Shown: in pieces, positions 52,701-64,000 of the stretch
How positions within the stretch are numbered: the first letter of the stretch is position 1
Layout: each line of letters begins with the position of its first letter
Assembly (NCBI GenBank): GCA_951804985.1
Contig: OX638132.1
Span: 83,580,696-83,644,695 of the forward strand
Direction: 5' to 3'
Length of the DNA stretch: 64,000 nt
From: Dryomyza anilis
Taxonomy: Eukaryota > Arthropoda > Insecta > Diptera > Dryomyzidae
The notes under the pieces: generated by a model
Told to the model about the DNA's origin: nothing
What the model saw: the letters and a program-made list of their open reading frames with translations, nothing else
Databases searched by the model: none
Position numbers and translations under genes: made by a program

Positions 52701-54617
52701 TATATTTATAAAATTTAAAACATATAGTTAAAATTCGCCTAAAAATATATGTTCCAAAAATGGGCGTGATCCGCCCACATTTGAATTTTTTCATTGTTTA
52801 CCGATTTTTTGTAGTAGAGTTTTTGTCGTAAATTATTAAAAATTATCCCACCAAATTATACCACTAATATATCCACCCAGAGTGTAAGGTATTCCATAGT
52901 TCGCCCCATGTGACCTAACTTTCCCAATACGTTTTTTACTATTTTTGTATTAACTATTACATGAACTTTAAATTGTATCATATTAATTTTAAGAAATTTA
53001 AATAACATCACATTATTTTTAATGCAACTATATTTTGTACAATATGACAATCATATACTATAGATTATTTTAATATTTAAACTGTTTTAGTTAGTTGTGA
53101 AGTCAACACGAGTTCAGTCTTTAATACATTAAAAAATAAATTTACTGTTTGACGATTTTTCATTGATTAAAACACTTTGATATTAGCTTTTAATATTTCT
53201 ATCGCGTTGTAAAATGTTTTTCTGATATCAAAAACTATTAGAACCGCATATATTCGACGTAATGCTTGAATGCCGGTCCATCCATAGTGAACACCACTCG
53301 AACACTTTATATACTTAAACGATTCATTAGTATTATAAATTTGTTCATTAATATCTATTTTAATATATATTTTACACTTATGAACCAAATTTATAATATT
53401 AATGAATCTGTTCTTTAAAATCCAGAAGAAATTAAGAAATATACGGAAAAATTTGGATTAAGAAACAGTTGCACTTAGTTATCAAAAAAAAACTAAGAGC
53501 AAGTATTTTTGATAATGCAAAGATTAATATATTAGGTATCACAAATGTTATTGCTGTTTTCTTCCCAAAATTTTGATTCTACTATCTTGTTTTTCGTAAT
53601 ATTCGCCATTGTGCTTTGTTTTGCGTTGTCTGTTTTTTTAGTGTGTTTTTGTCTGTTCATTGACTAATAGCAATTATACTAGACATGCAGAGATTATGTT
53701 CTTAGGTATCAAAAAGTAACTATGAACAATTGTTCTAGATATGCAGAAATTATGTTCTTGTGTAGCAAAAGTGTAACTAAGAGCAATTATTCTTGTATTC
53801 TAAAACATTAATTTAGAAATGTATTGAAGTTTATTAAAAAATGCACTAATAAATATAATTTAAAATAGAAAATAATAATAAAAATGAGAAAAAGATCTCA
53901 CTTCAAAAAAATAGCCATAAAGTTTAATACAATAAATCAATGCGAACAGATGCATTATCCAATTAAACAGATTTAATAGTTTTAAACGTAGCTCGTTAGT
54001 GCAAAAAGATATTGTCAAACGACCCCCCTCCCCCCCATATGAACGGTTTTAGGAGGAAGAGCTGACAGCGTAGTTAGAAAAATAAATATAATGGTTACAC
54101 ACGTCGTTTTAACTAGTTTTACAAAAACCGGCCGATCGTACATTAGAAAGTGCATAAAAATACAGACAGACAGGCAGGCGCATCCGCATTATGGCGCCCA
54201 CTAACTCATCATTAATACCAGCCAGCAGCAGCAATAGTTGGTTTAAACCAATGTCCGTCCAAAATTTAACAACTATGCATAATGTGGGTACAGCAGATCG
54301 CACATATGCCGTACTTTGTACACGATAATGTTAAATGTTAAATTATGCAAAATTGCAATTTTTCGCATAATTATTCAAAAAGACGCCAATAAAAATGTGC
54401 TCGACGACAGTATAACTGACAGTTAAACGGGTGGATCAAAGACGGATATAGAAATATATATATATAAATTAGATAGACATTTAAAGTGACATTTGTACGG
54501 CAAAGAATTTAAATTTTTCACCGACTGGCGTCAAAAATGCATATTTTTTTTTATTTAAGATGATTCGTTTTAAATTAGTTGCAATTTAAAGTGTTGTTAG
54601 TTGATGCTAGGTTACAC
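52701..54617. other. No gene seen
   Basis: AT-rich DNA with loosely repeated motifs (CTAAGAGCAA, TTATGTTCTTG) at 53490-53800 and a unique less AT-rich patch at 54020-54340. Confidence 0.55.
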
Positions 54618-54914
54618 ACAGAAAAAAAAATCGACGTAAATATAGCAACCGATATTAATTACATACATTAATTAATCCAGCAATTAAATTCACTAATTTC
54701 GTCGGCGCAGTTTTAGCAAATATAATTGTTAAAATTGAGCCGATTACTTAATTTGCTGCATTGACATACAAATATAAATAGTAGCAAACGGAATTGCTGA
54801 TTTAACGAAGAACAGCAAATCTTTTCATTAAATTAGTGAATTTCACTGCGGATTAATAATTGAATGCAATTAATATCGGTTGTTATATTTAAGTCGAATA
54901 TTTGTTTCTGCACT
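54618..54914. mobile_element. ATATAGCAACC-ended MITE, copy 3
   Basis: Arms CGACGTAAATATAGCAACCG and AATATCGGTTGTTATATTTA. Shares the inner GCGCAGTTTTAGCAAATATA with the other two copies, inverted. Confidence 0.82.
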
Positions 54915-55075
54915 GTACACTAAAAATGTTATTTCCAAATAAAAGGAATAATTTTAAATAATTCTTAATCAGTTTTTCGAAAATTTAATATTTATATTAT
55001 TATTATTCAAAAATACTAAAAAACACACAGGATTTTAAATTATTGCATTTCATACTTAAATAAAGCACAATTTTA

Positions 55076-55380
55076 ATAATAATAATAGTTTGGCGCTACA
55101 GTCCTTTATAGAACTTCGGCCGAGCTCTCTCACCATTTGAGCTGTGCGTGTTATATTTGTACTCAATGTGGTGGGACCTACAGTTTATTGCCGAATCCGA
55201 ACGGCGGGTGAGAGCTTTTCATAGGCAATGGGTTAACTCTCGTAGGTTTGCCATTTACTGACGAGAGGTAGCGCGGTATAGAAAAATGTTTCTATGAAAA
55301 GATGTTGTTAGTCCCAGCCCAAGCTTGAACCAGGGACCTTTCGGCTCGCAGTCCAACGCACTAACCACTGAGCTACCGCG
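55076..55380 (-). mobile_element. tRNA-derived SINE, full length, minus strand
   Basis: The reverse complement begins CGCGGTAGCTCAGTGGTTAG with B box GGTTCAAGC and ends in (TTA)n. It is flanked by a perfect 11-bp duplication GCACAATTTTA (55065-55075 and 55381-55391), so it is an intact retroposition event. Confidence 0.9.
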
Positions 55381-55391
55381 GCACAATTTTA

Positions 55392-57150
55392 CAGTTTTAT
55401 TTTATTTCGCTCTGTGCAGGTACGAATTGATTAATGGTGTGAAATCAAAGTCGGCAACATTTTGAAAAAAAAAAAAAAATGCAAAAAATATAATAAAACA
55501 GCTACTCGAGTTTTGAAAGCAAACAATAAATTCGATTTGACATCTTTCGGAGGAGCTATATGTAGTCGAAAAGCTACAGATACATTTGACATTTGCAAAT
55601 AACGTTTTTTCGCCAACACAGTGTGTAAAGAGGAGATACAAGTAAAAAATACTTATTGTCTATTGTATTTTAGTACGTTTTATTGTTTACCTTGCATTGT
55701 GTTCGTGCTGCCGCGCAATGTATCTCAGAGATACAATTTGAAGGTTGTTGTATAGATGCGCGACTCGCCCAAGAATATTTAAATGCATCCACCAGATACA
55801 TAGAGTGAGAGGAGCAAACATGAGAATCATGCACACAAATTATGTATATATTTTAAATCAGACATTTTCATAGCCATGAAGCGTAGATACTTTTGTATCT
55901 ATGTACTACTTGCAGCAGTTAATTAACTATTACGTAATTTTAAACAAAAATTAAAAATGTATAAACATTTTGTTAAATTTTTGGTATAAGTGTTATTTAA
56001 ATAAAACCACAATATTAAGCAATAACTTAATAATAAAAATCATTAAAAATTGTGTTTTACTGTTGGGGTAGAGAATGCCTGGCCAGGCAGCACGAAAAGA
56101 TGACACAGCGATTAGCTGCGTTTCACTGGTGGCACAACCTAGTGCAGTTGCACCAGGTGCCCAAGATGGGTTAAAAGCCATCTCCAATTTTTACTTTCAC
56201 TTTTTGTTCAAATAGTTAGTTATTTTTTTGTCTTGTGGTTGTTTTGAATTTGCTTAAATTAACGTCGAATTTTGTGGAATTAAATGTGGCTTTTACTAAT
56301 GTTTTTCCAACTTTACATGTTTCCTTTCTAAATGCTTTTCAATGGCAGAGTTGCCACAAATTTGAGTATTACAGCACATTGACAAAAATACAATTTTCAT
56401 AAAAAGTCAAATTATAAAAAAAATTAATTTAATAAAAATTCGTTTGACAAAAATTTAATTCGATTAAAATGCGTTTATTCCGTATTAAAGAAGAGCTAGA
56501 CTAATGAATATTATTTGATAACGCTTGTTATTGCTACTTCAGATAAACACTTAAATGTTTGAAAACAGTGTTTGTTGGAAATATTCAAATGGTTTACCGC
56601 AAATGATACAATAATTCTACTATTTCTTGTAAACAATTCAAAGTTCCAAATTGTTTGCCATTAATGATATTAATATTATTTACAAGACATTAAGTGAATT
56701 AAGTGTCCCAAATGTCCTAAATTCTTTCAGTGTTTCTCCTAAATATGTTTAGTGTTTGCCACAAACATTTGTTGCATTTTTCCCACAAATATTTGTAGTG
56801 TTTCCCACAAACATTGGCAGTGTTCGCAAAATATTCGCAATGAAAAAGTTTTTTTTCTGGGACAGCCATTTTTCTATGAAGAATGTGATATGATAATGCA
56901 GAATGTTCGGACAGCTGATTTAATATTTTCGAAATTATATTTTTGTAATGCATCACTGTATCATAGAGTAGATAAAAATTCGTATTCTATGCGAAGATTC
57001 GAATACTTCATTAGGCCAACTGTCAAAAAGTCCATACTTCAACATTTCACTAATACCTGACATTCCTTATTTATTGTGATTATATTTAATTTTAAACATA
57101 ATTTGTGGATTACGTTTGACTGGAGGTCAGATATAAAAGTTAACCTGTAA
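55392..57150. other. No gene seen
   Basis: Mixed unique DNA. TTTCCCACAAACATT-type motifs repeat at 56755-56840. Short frames show no known family. Confidence 0.55.
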
Positions 57151-57287
57151 AGGGTTTTTCAACAGGGACGCTACAAAAGTAGAGCGACAGGGACAGCAAA
57201 CGACGCCATATTTCTTGCCGCTCTTTTGACATTTCTCTTCAGTAAGGTTTGCCATTTCATGATGGAAAGATATACGAATTCGAATTA
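57151..57287. mobile_element. Solo left half of the mariner element
   Basis: Begins AAGGGTTTTTCAACAGGGAC, runs to the transposase start (ATGGAAAGATATACGAATTC), then stops abruptly in AT-rich host DNA. Confidence 0.8.
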
Positions 57288-57677
57288 TTAAAAAATAATT
57301 TATTCGAACAAAAAATAAGAATGTTCGAAAAATTTGGGGAAAAAATGTAAAAAATAGTACAATTATATGGACGAAAAATATCGAAAATATGTATGGATTA
57401 TGGACTAAAAAACTAGATAAATATCGATCATAAAACTTAAAATATGGTTTAAAAACTTAAAATATGAATAAAAAATTTGTTTTTTTTTTTAATTCAGCCC
57501 ACTTATGAAATTATTCCCTTGAAAAAAAAAAAAATTGTACTGAAATAAATTATTTTTCAAATTTTTTCTAAGATTGAAATACAGGTGGCAAAATCCTTCA
57601 TGATGGGATTGATTGAATGATATTTTTCGTATGTTAAAGTTCGATATGAAACAGGTCAATGTGAATTTTGCTTTACA

Positions 57678-57737
57678 CCTGTAGATAGTTTCCTGCAGTG
57701 AGATTGTCCTGTAGATAGTTTCCTGCAGTGAGATTGT
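57678..57737. repeat. Perfect 30-bp tandem duplication
   Basis: The 30-bp unit starting CCTGTAGATAGTTTCCTGCA occurs twice back to back without any difference, so it is recent. Confidence 0.9.
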
Positions 57738-58143
57738 TTGATTTTTATCGATTGCACTCCAAATATTGTCAAAAGTGTAAAAATTAAATTGGAAATTTGT
57801 CAAAATTGAGACATATGAGTCAGTTTTTATAAACAAATATGGATTTATTCAAATATATGGATTATTACCGAAAAATTCTTATAATATGAATTTAAATATT
57901 GAATATGTAAATCCATATAAAAGCGAGCCCAGGTAATTAGTAATAACCTTTAAAAGAGAACATTTAAAATAAACATATTACTCTTACCGAAAGACCTTCA
58001 AGTTCCACCTATTTCTCAACCTCTCAACCAGAGACCAATTTGAATTTCTGAGATTTAAATACGAATCTCTAAGAAAGAGATTTATAATTTTTGAAACTAA
58101 TATCACTCAGTGAAAGACCAAATGGAAAAAAAGGTAGGTTAAT

Positions 58144-58322
58144 AAAGGGTTTATTAACAGGTACGCTACAAAAGTAGAGCGACAGGGACAGCAAACGACG
58201 CCATATTTTTTGCCGCTCTTTTGACATTTCTCTTCAGTAAGGTTTGCCATTTCATGATCGAAAGATATACGAATTCGAATTTGAAAAAAACTTTTGTAGC
58301 GCTCTTATTGAAAAACCCTTTA
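58144..58322. mobile_element. Short mariner MITE (~180 bp)
   Basis: Starts AAAGGGTTTATTAACAGGTA, keeps the 5' region to the transposase start, then jumps to the right end CTTTTGTAGCGCTCTTATTG ... ACCCTTTA. Both ends are present and nearly all the interior is deleted. Confidence 0.82.
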
Positions 58323-59317
58323 GTTATTTTTGATCTCTGCTGTTGACACAAAATATCTTTATTTTCACAAAATTCGATAAATGGTCAGAAATGTTGTTAA
58401 CCATTCTGCACAAATTGCAAACATACCCCATCTAATCAAATTGGGTCAAATTGATCCACTCATTGCCAAAACTATATAATTGAATATGAAACGAACGGTT
58501 TTGTATATTAAATTATTTTACCTTCAATCATTTGAAACAAAAATAAATAAACTTGTTTTGAAATACCTAAAATCGTGATTTTCCAGAAAAATTGGGTCAT
58601 TTTGACCCAATTTGTGCAGAAGATTCCCCACTAAAAAACTCAAATTCTTTTTATTGTCTTGAGATATATCAAAATAATATATAATATGCAAATAATACGA
58701 AAATCAATTGAAATAAACTGCATCAGGTTGCTTTAAACTTTTTTTTTAAGATTTGTTTTGTCAGCTGCTGGGCGGTCCGATCCGGTCCGTTCCATTCAAT
58801 CGGTCTTTCACATGTCATTTCAACTATGCACTTTATTTTATTTGGAACGACCACCAGATAGCTTTAAATGCAAATCATTAAAAGCCAGCCACATGCGCGG
58901 AATGCAGTTTAGTGTCCTGACGACAAATATTTTTGGTCTAATAAGTGGGTCACGCACATGCAATAAAAAACCAAATCTTTTTGGTTAAAGACTTAAAAAA
59001 AAAACCAACTGATTGTTGGTTTTTTTGGGATTTTATTTTTATATTTCGCATTTATGTTAATTTGACAATAGTGCGTGTTTTATGCAAATAATTATTTTAT
59101 TTTCTGCAAATTTTTGACATTTTGCATGTGCGGTTTGTTATTTAAATATAAATGGAAAAAAAATAATTTTTAATGAATACTAAATTTATTAAAAAAAAAA
59201 CCTCCTGTTATCGACTCTAAGGCAAACGCAACAAGTGCAACATTGTAATACATCAAAATTAATGAGCCGCAGAAAGTTGTTGACAAGCGACATCAATCTT
59301 TGATACATCGAACGATG
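58323..59317. other. No gene seen
   Basis: AT-rich DNA with a repeated AAATTGGGTCA motif (58435-58610) and a unique less AT-rich block at 58745-58980. No family recognised. Confidence 0.55.
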
Positions 59318-60492
59318 CACAGTGTGCCCAAACGCTCTTAAATCGGGTGAAATTCACTATTGTCGGAACCACTCAACCGATTTTAAAAATTTAAAAAGTG
59401 TTGTACAGAGAGAACTTGAGAGAAATTGGCGTTTGTATCTTTAATAGTTATGGAGATAAAAATCAGTAAAGTTGAAAATTTGTTCATGAAAAATCTTCCA
59501 AAAATTGTAAAAAATCCAAATGTCATCCGATTTATAAAATTCTTTTGTTTATAGAAAGCTTACATTGAGATCTAAAAAAATGTGCTTACATGAGAAAATA
59601 TCTTGTTTAGTTTTAAAGATATAGACTTGAACATGATTTTTTTTTAAATTTTTGAAGACTTTACGTCGACTTTGAAACTTTTCTGCAGGGGGTCAAAGTA
59701 AAAAAAAAATTTTAAAAACTTGAACTTTGATCAGTGTTGCCACATTTATTAAATATAGTAAAAAAAAAATTTAAAAACTTGAACTTTGACCAGTGTTGCC
59801 ACATTGGTTAAATATATTTTGGATAAGTTTTATCATTTAAAAGATTCTCAGTAATGTTATCTATCAAAAAATATAACAAAAGTACATGTTACTGAAGAAA
59901 AAAAATACTTACGGAGATTTCCGTAAAAGCCAAATTTTCCAAAAAAAAAAAATTGAAAAAATCGGAAATAAAAAAAATGTTCGACTTTACAATTTTATAT
60001 TTACTAAACCACTTAAGATATTTTAAAACGGTTTTCAGTTTATGATTTATGTGTTATTTGTTTATAAAAGTACCTTACACATATTTTGATTCCATGATAA
60101 AATGTACAATCTATGTAAAAATATGTAAAGTAAAGTCTTCAAAAATAAAAAAAAAAACATAATGTTCAAGTCTATATCTTTATAACTAAACAAGATATTT
60201 TCTCATGTAAGCACATTATTTTTAGATGTCAATGTAAGCTTTCCATAAACAAAAGAATTTTATAAATCGGATAACTTTTGGATTTTTTACAATTTTTAGA
60301 AGATTTTTCATGAAAAAATGTTCAACTTTACTGATTTTTATCTCCATAACTATTAAAGATACAAACGCCAATTTCAAAACTTAAGTTCTCTCAAGTTCTC
60401 TCTGTACAATACTTTTTAAATTTTTAAAATCGCTTGAGTGGTTCCGACAATACTGAATTTAACCCGATTTAAGAGCGTTTGGGCACACTGTG
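59318..60492. mobile_element. 1.2-kb foldback element with ~350-bp arms
   Basis: The left arm (59318 to about 59665) and right arm (about 60140-60492) are inverted copies with ends CACAGTGTGCCCAAACGCTC and GAGCGTTTGGGCACACTGTG. The loop is A/T-rich and contains a ~60-bp tandem duplication at 59697-59818 (ACTTGAACTTTGA, CAGTGTTGCCACAT twice). No coding frame. Probably a non-autonomous DNA transposon. Confidence 0.88.
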
Positions 60493-62628
60493 CGATACAC
60501 GACGACATGTTGTTGCAACTGCAGCATGTTGTTGCTGCTGATGCGTGCTGTTGAAGCAACAACAACAACAACATGCTTTAGCAGTAACAAAACAACAGCT
60601 ACACAATACCATTAACAACTACAACACCGTCTAAGCCAAGTTAAATGCTTCCGTTTTCAATATCACTACATCAGTCAAGTCAAGTCAAATTGTAGCACAG
60701 AGATTACACAACAAAGACAGATAGTCAGTCAGTCAGTCAGTCGAACGGACGGACAGTAAAAGACAGATCACACAGCAGCTGGTTATTGTGAGATTTATTA
60801 ATTTAAACGATTTGCATTCGACAGAAAACATGGCTCATTGCGGATGCGCAACATGAAACATCCGCTCAATGGGAACATTTTTCTTTCTTAATTACACAAA
60901 ACAAATGTCTTGTTTGCACCAAGCAAACAATAATGCAAACAAATACTTGAAGTGTTTGAAATATGACTTGCTGCATTTTTTTTAAATTATTTGTAGCAAA
61001 TGCTTAAATTAGTACACGCAAACATCTGTAATTGTTGTAGCAAACTATATAAATTTTTTCCTCTTTTGCTGCAAACACTCTTGATTACACAAAAGTGTTT
61101 CCCAGAAATACATTGGTTGCTTGCAAACTGAATCCACATTCCACAAAGACACATGGCTGCATTGAACATATTTTGTTGTTACTCATTTAACTATGGAGTG
61201 AAATTTATAATTATAAAACTTTAAAACAAACGAATAGCAAGATATATTAAACGAATTTTCTGATAAACTGTTTCAAAATCTATGATCTTCAATGAGTATT
61301 ACAAAAAATCGGTTAATTTGTCTGTGTCGAATGTGAGTTCTGGCGATAAACGAGATGATTGCTTTCAAAAATACTCGGGTAAATACTTCCTCTCAAACAA
61401 TTCTTTGGAGCAAACGCTTCAAATAATTATATATTTGAGGCAACTGACAAGTGTTTGTTACAAACGCTAACTAAAATATACCATGTATCACAAGCAAATA
61501 CAGTATTTACCAGAAGTAAAGAATATGTTTCGGTGAAATAAATAGTTCCACCTATGGTGTAGATAACACCCAAATCCAAAATGAAATAAACGCCAATAAA
61601 AAAAACTTCTAAAATGAATGTAGTAAGAATACCCAAATTGTTGTTATTGAAATATACCCCAAAAGAAAGGCAGAGCGCCAAGTACGACGTCTTATATTAT
61701 TTTAATTGATTCGTCCAAATATTTCTATATCTAATTCTAAATTTTCTCTTTTCGTTTTAACTACACAGAAAAAAAGTTCATACTATTAATAATTATGTTC
61801 ATCCATGTTATGAAATTGTCATTACGACTCAGCCAATCACCAAATTCATCTTATTTACGAATCCTTCATAAAACCGAAATAAAAAGTTCATAATATTGAT
61901 GAACGCATTCGTACACTCAAAATAAAAAAGTAGCAAAATAGGATGCCAATATAGCAAAAATGTTTGCTGAAAAGAGAAAAGCGCAGGATTTTGCTGAAAC
62001 AGCAAATAACAGTGTGACGTTAGAGTAAACTTCTTTAATGCTATTAGAGCAGACAATTTCAGCTGTTTTAACATTTTTTTTGTTGTAAACTCCAATTCAT
62101 AAAAATGAAAATGATGTACTTTTATTGTGTTTTAATATTTTTTTATTTCTGATTTTTTTAATATTTATTTTATTTATCTTTTTTTTTATTTTACCTTTAT
62201 TTCACTCTTGCATGCGTGCATTATTATTACGTAGAAAAAATATCTCTTTTTAATAAACATGTTGTCGAATAAGAGTCTACGAATTATAGACACATTTAGC
62301 TGCAGCGTCTCGTGACTATGGCGCCATCAAGTGCAACCAGGTTAGCTACACTAGCGATATGCACAGCGACACTTGCACGATCTTGATCACTAGCAGAACT
62401 AAGATTCCCAGCAAACAGTTCGCTATTGCAAATAAAAGTATACAGTAAATGCAATGTCAAGTTTACTAAAATTTAGCATTCAGAGTTTGCTATTAATAGC
62501 AGACCTTTTATTTTGAGTGTAACATTGTAACATATTGTTTTTGCAATTCTCAAAACAATAACAAAAAGCAACACAATGTTCACTCATTTATAAAAAAATG
62601 TAGCAAATGCAACCAGAAAAAAAACTAT
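60493..62628. other. No gene seen
   Basis: CAACAACAACAACA and CAGT runs around 60500-60770, then AT-rich DNA. The Cys-containing minus frame 60987-61169 does not fit RING or B-box spacing. GCAAAATAGCAAA-type motifs at 61920-62010 and 62400-62520 look like ends of another small element. Confidence 0.5.
60722..60745. repeat. (CAGT)n microsatellite, second site
   Basis: A short AGTCAGTCAGTCAGTC run next to GGACGGACAG, in a region of ordinary unique sequence. Confidence 0.8.
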
Positions 62629-63028
62629 ATAAATAATAGTTTTTTTACTATTAAAAATAGTCAATAGGATAAATTATTATTTTAATCGGAAAATACCATT
62701 AAATACTAAAAAATACTATGACATTGCCATTGAGTTTATATGAAAATATTTATTTTTTGTATACTTTCATATCAATAATTGTCATATTGACCAATTTTAA
62801 TGGGATTTGAGGAAATTTTTTTCTGGGTGTATAAATAATAGTTTTTTTACTATTAAGAATAGTCAATAGGATAAATTATTATTTTAATCGGAAAATACCA
62901 TTAAATACTAGAAAATACTATGACATTGCCATTGAGTTTATATGAAAAGATTTATTTTTTGTATACTATTAAATAAATAATTGTCCTATAGACCAATTTT
63001 AATGGGATTTGAAAGAATTTTTCTGGGG
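62629..63028. repeat. Two tandem ~202-bp MITE-like units
   Basis: ATAAATAATAGTTTTTTTAC starts at about 62629 and again at 62831. The units share TAGTCAATAGGATAAATTAT and CTATGACATTGCCATTGAGT and each ends near TTTTTCTGGG. A related single element is at 29030-29250. Confidence 0.85.
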
Positions 63029-63242
63029 TGATGTATTAAATTGAAAACTACCTTAGTATACAGTCAGTCAGCAGTATACACGAACTTGCAATGATTTCTA
63101 TAACAATTCTAAAAGTAAGCTAAAGAATTGAAAAACAAATAGCATTTTTCTTCAAAAAGCAGAACGATTAATAATTTTAAAATATTGATTTTAAATACGT
63201 GTCCTACACTGAAAAAATTACTGTAGTAAATTACATACAATT

Positions 63243-63480
63243 TACTTTCTACACACTGCAAAAAATAAGGGCTTTCCCAAACATAATTTTGAAGGCATTA
63301 CATATATCTTTGGAGCTTTATGCAAACAAAGGTATTATTTCATTGCCAAACATTATTATAATAACAAACATATTTATGTTCAGAATAAATAATTTTCGGC
63401 GTTTTTGCAAACATATATATTTTTGAGTGTGAAAAACATTTTATTTACATGTAAACATATTTATGTTTACATTTAATTTT
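63243..63480. mobile_element. TGCAAAAAATAAGGGC-ended element
   Basis: CACACTGCAAAAAATAAGGG, CTTTCCCAAACATAATTTTG matches the end near 24540 inverted. Further right are AAACATATTTATGTTTAC palindromes. A similar AAACATATTATGT context occurs near 46735-46950. Confidence 0.5.
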
Positions 63481-64000
63481 AATGTAAAAATTGTAAATTT
63501 AGTGCTAATATCTTCTTTACACAATATTCGTTGTTTCCCTATTTTTAAATTACATTTTTTTTTATTTATATTATATAATTATAAACCTAAACTTTTATTT
63601 TATTTTTATAACACATATTTTATTTATACCTAATAATTTTATTAACATCTATTGTTCCTACTTTAGTTCAGTACATTACGGATGAATTGGAAATTTCACA
63701 AACAGCCAATATCTGGTATTAACAGTAATTGGCAGTACTTAAACAAAATCTTCCACCAAAAAGAACTTTTGAACTATATGAAAAGTATTAATGTGAGTGT
63801 TACTGAGTGCTAAAACGAATAATCAAAATAATGCTATTATTTTTAAATTCGTTGTCACCCAGTAACAATCACGAATAACCAAATACATATAATTCAAAGT
63901 ACCTTTTATCGACGTTGGGTGTGTTAAATAGCGGAAATATTAAACAGAAATATATTAATATCTGATGAAAAATATATATTTCTGCAGAAACATTAATATA

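Noticed and set aside
60987..61169. Cys-containing minus frame as the missing RING/B-box exon
   Set aside because: Cys and His spacing does not match RING (CX2C...CXHX2C) or B-box patterns, and there are no good splice sites.

Overview
This window is nuclear DNA from a fly, probably a higher (brachyceran) dipteran. The host background is very AT-rich and intron-rich, and it is crowded with transposon relics. The only multi-exon host gene is most like Drosophila qin/kumo, a piRNA-pathway protein with a TRIM-like N-terminus and five Tudor domains. The species cannot be named from sequence alone. There is nothing bacterial or operon-like here.

Left third (about 3.2-21.5 kb, minus strand): ten consecutive coding exons of the qin-like gene, joined by nine introns with GT...AG ends whose reading phases all agree. 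They give 1,798 codons plus a stop: a B-box-type coiled coil, then five Tudor or extended-Tudor units. The RING/B-box N-terminus is not in these exons, and I could not find it upstream. The introns have been colonised. The 3.9-kb intron holds a DD41D-type mariner deletion derivative, a 5'-truncated SINE, an old DD34D mariner fossil and a Jockey-like LINE tail. The 6.4-kb intron holds a full-length I-group LINE (12213-17534) in the opposite orientation, with a perfect 13-bp target-site duplication. The 1.3-kb intron is almost entirely a roughly 132-bp AT-rich tandem repeat. The 0.9-kb intron holds a palindromic MITE between two copies of a ~125-bp host segment.

Middle and right (21.5-64 kb): mostly non-coding DNA. 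At 45373-45430 (+) there is a short exon, 19 codons plus one base, encoding a signal peptide and ending in a strong splice donor. I read it as the first coding exon of an unidentified secreted or membrane protein whose remaining exons lie to the right, probably beyond the window. The rest is a mosaic of MITE families, foldback elements, tRNA-derived SINEs, tandem duplications and simple repeats. Most prominent are nine copies or fragments of one mariner family whose small derivatives are head-to-head duplications of the element's own 5' end, a perfect head-to-tail MITE dimer (50343-51205), a 1.2-kb foldback (59318-60492) and an inverted pair of CCAGCAGG-ended elements (35650-36924).

The most noteworthy biology is a transposon-silencing gene that is itself dense with mobile elements, including a recently inserted LINE antisense to the gene. 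I found no convincing new protein system.
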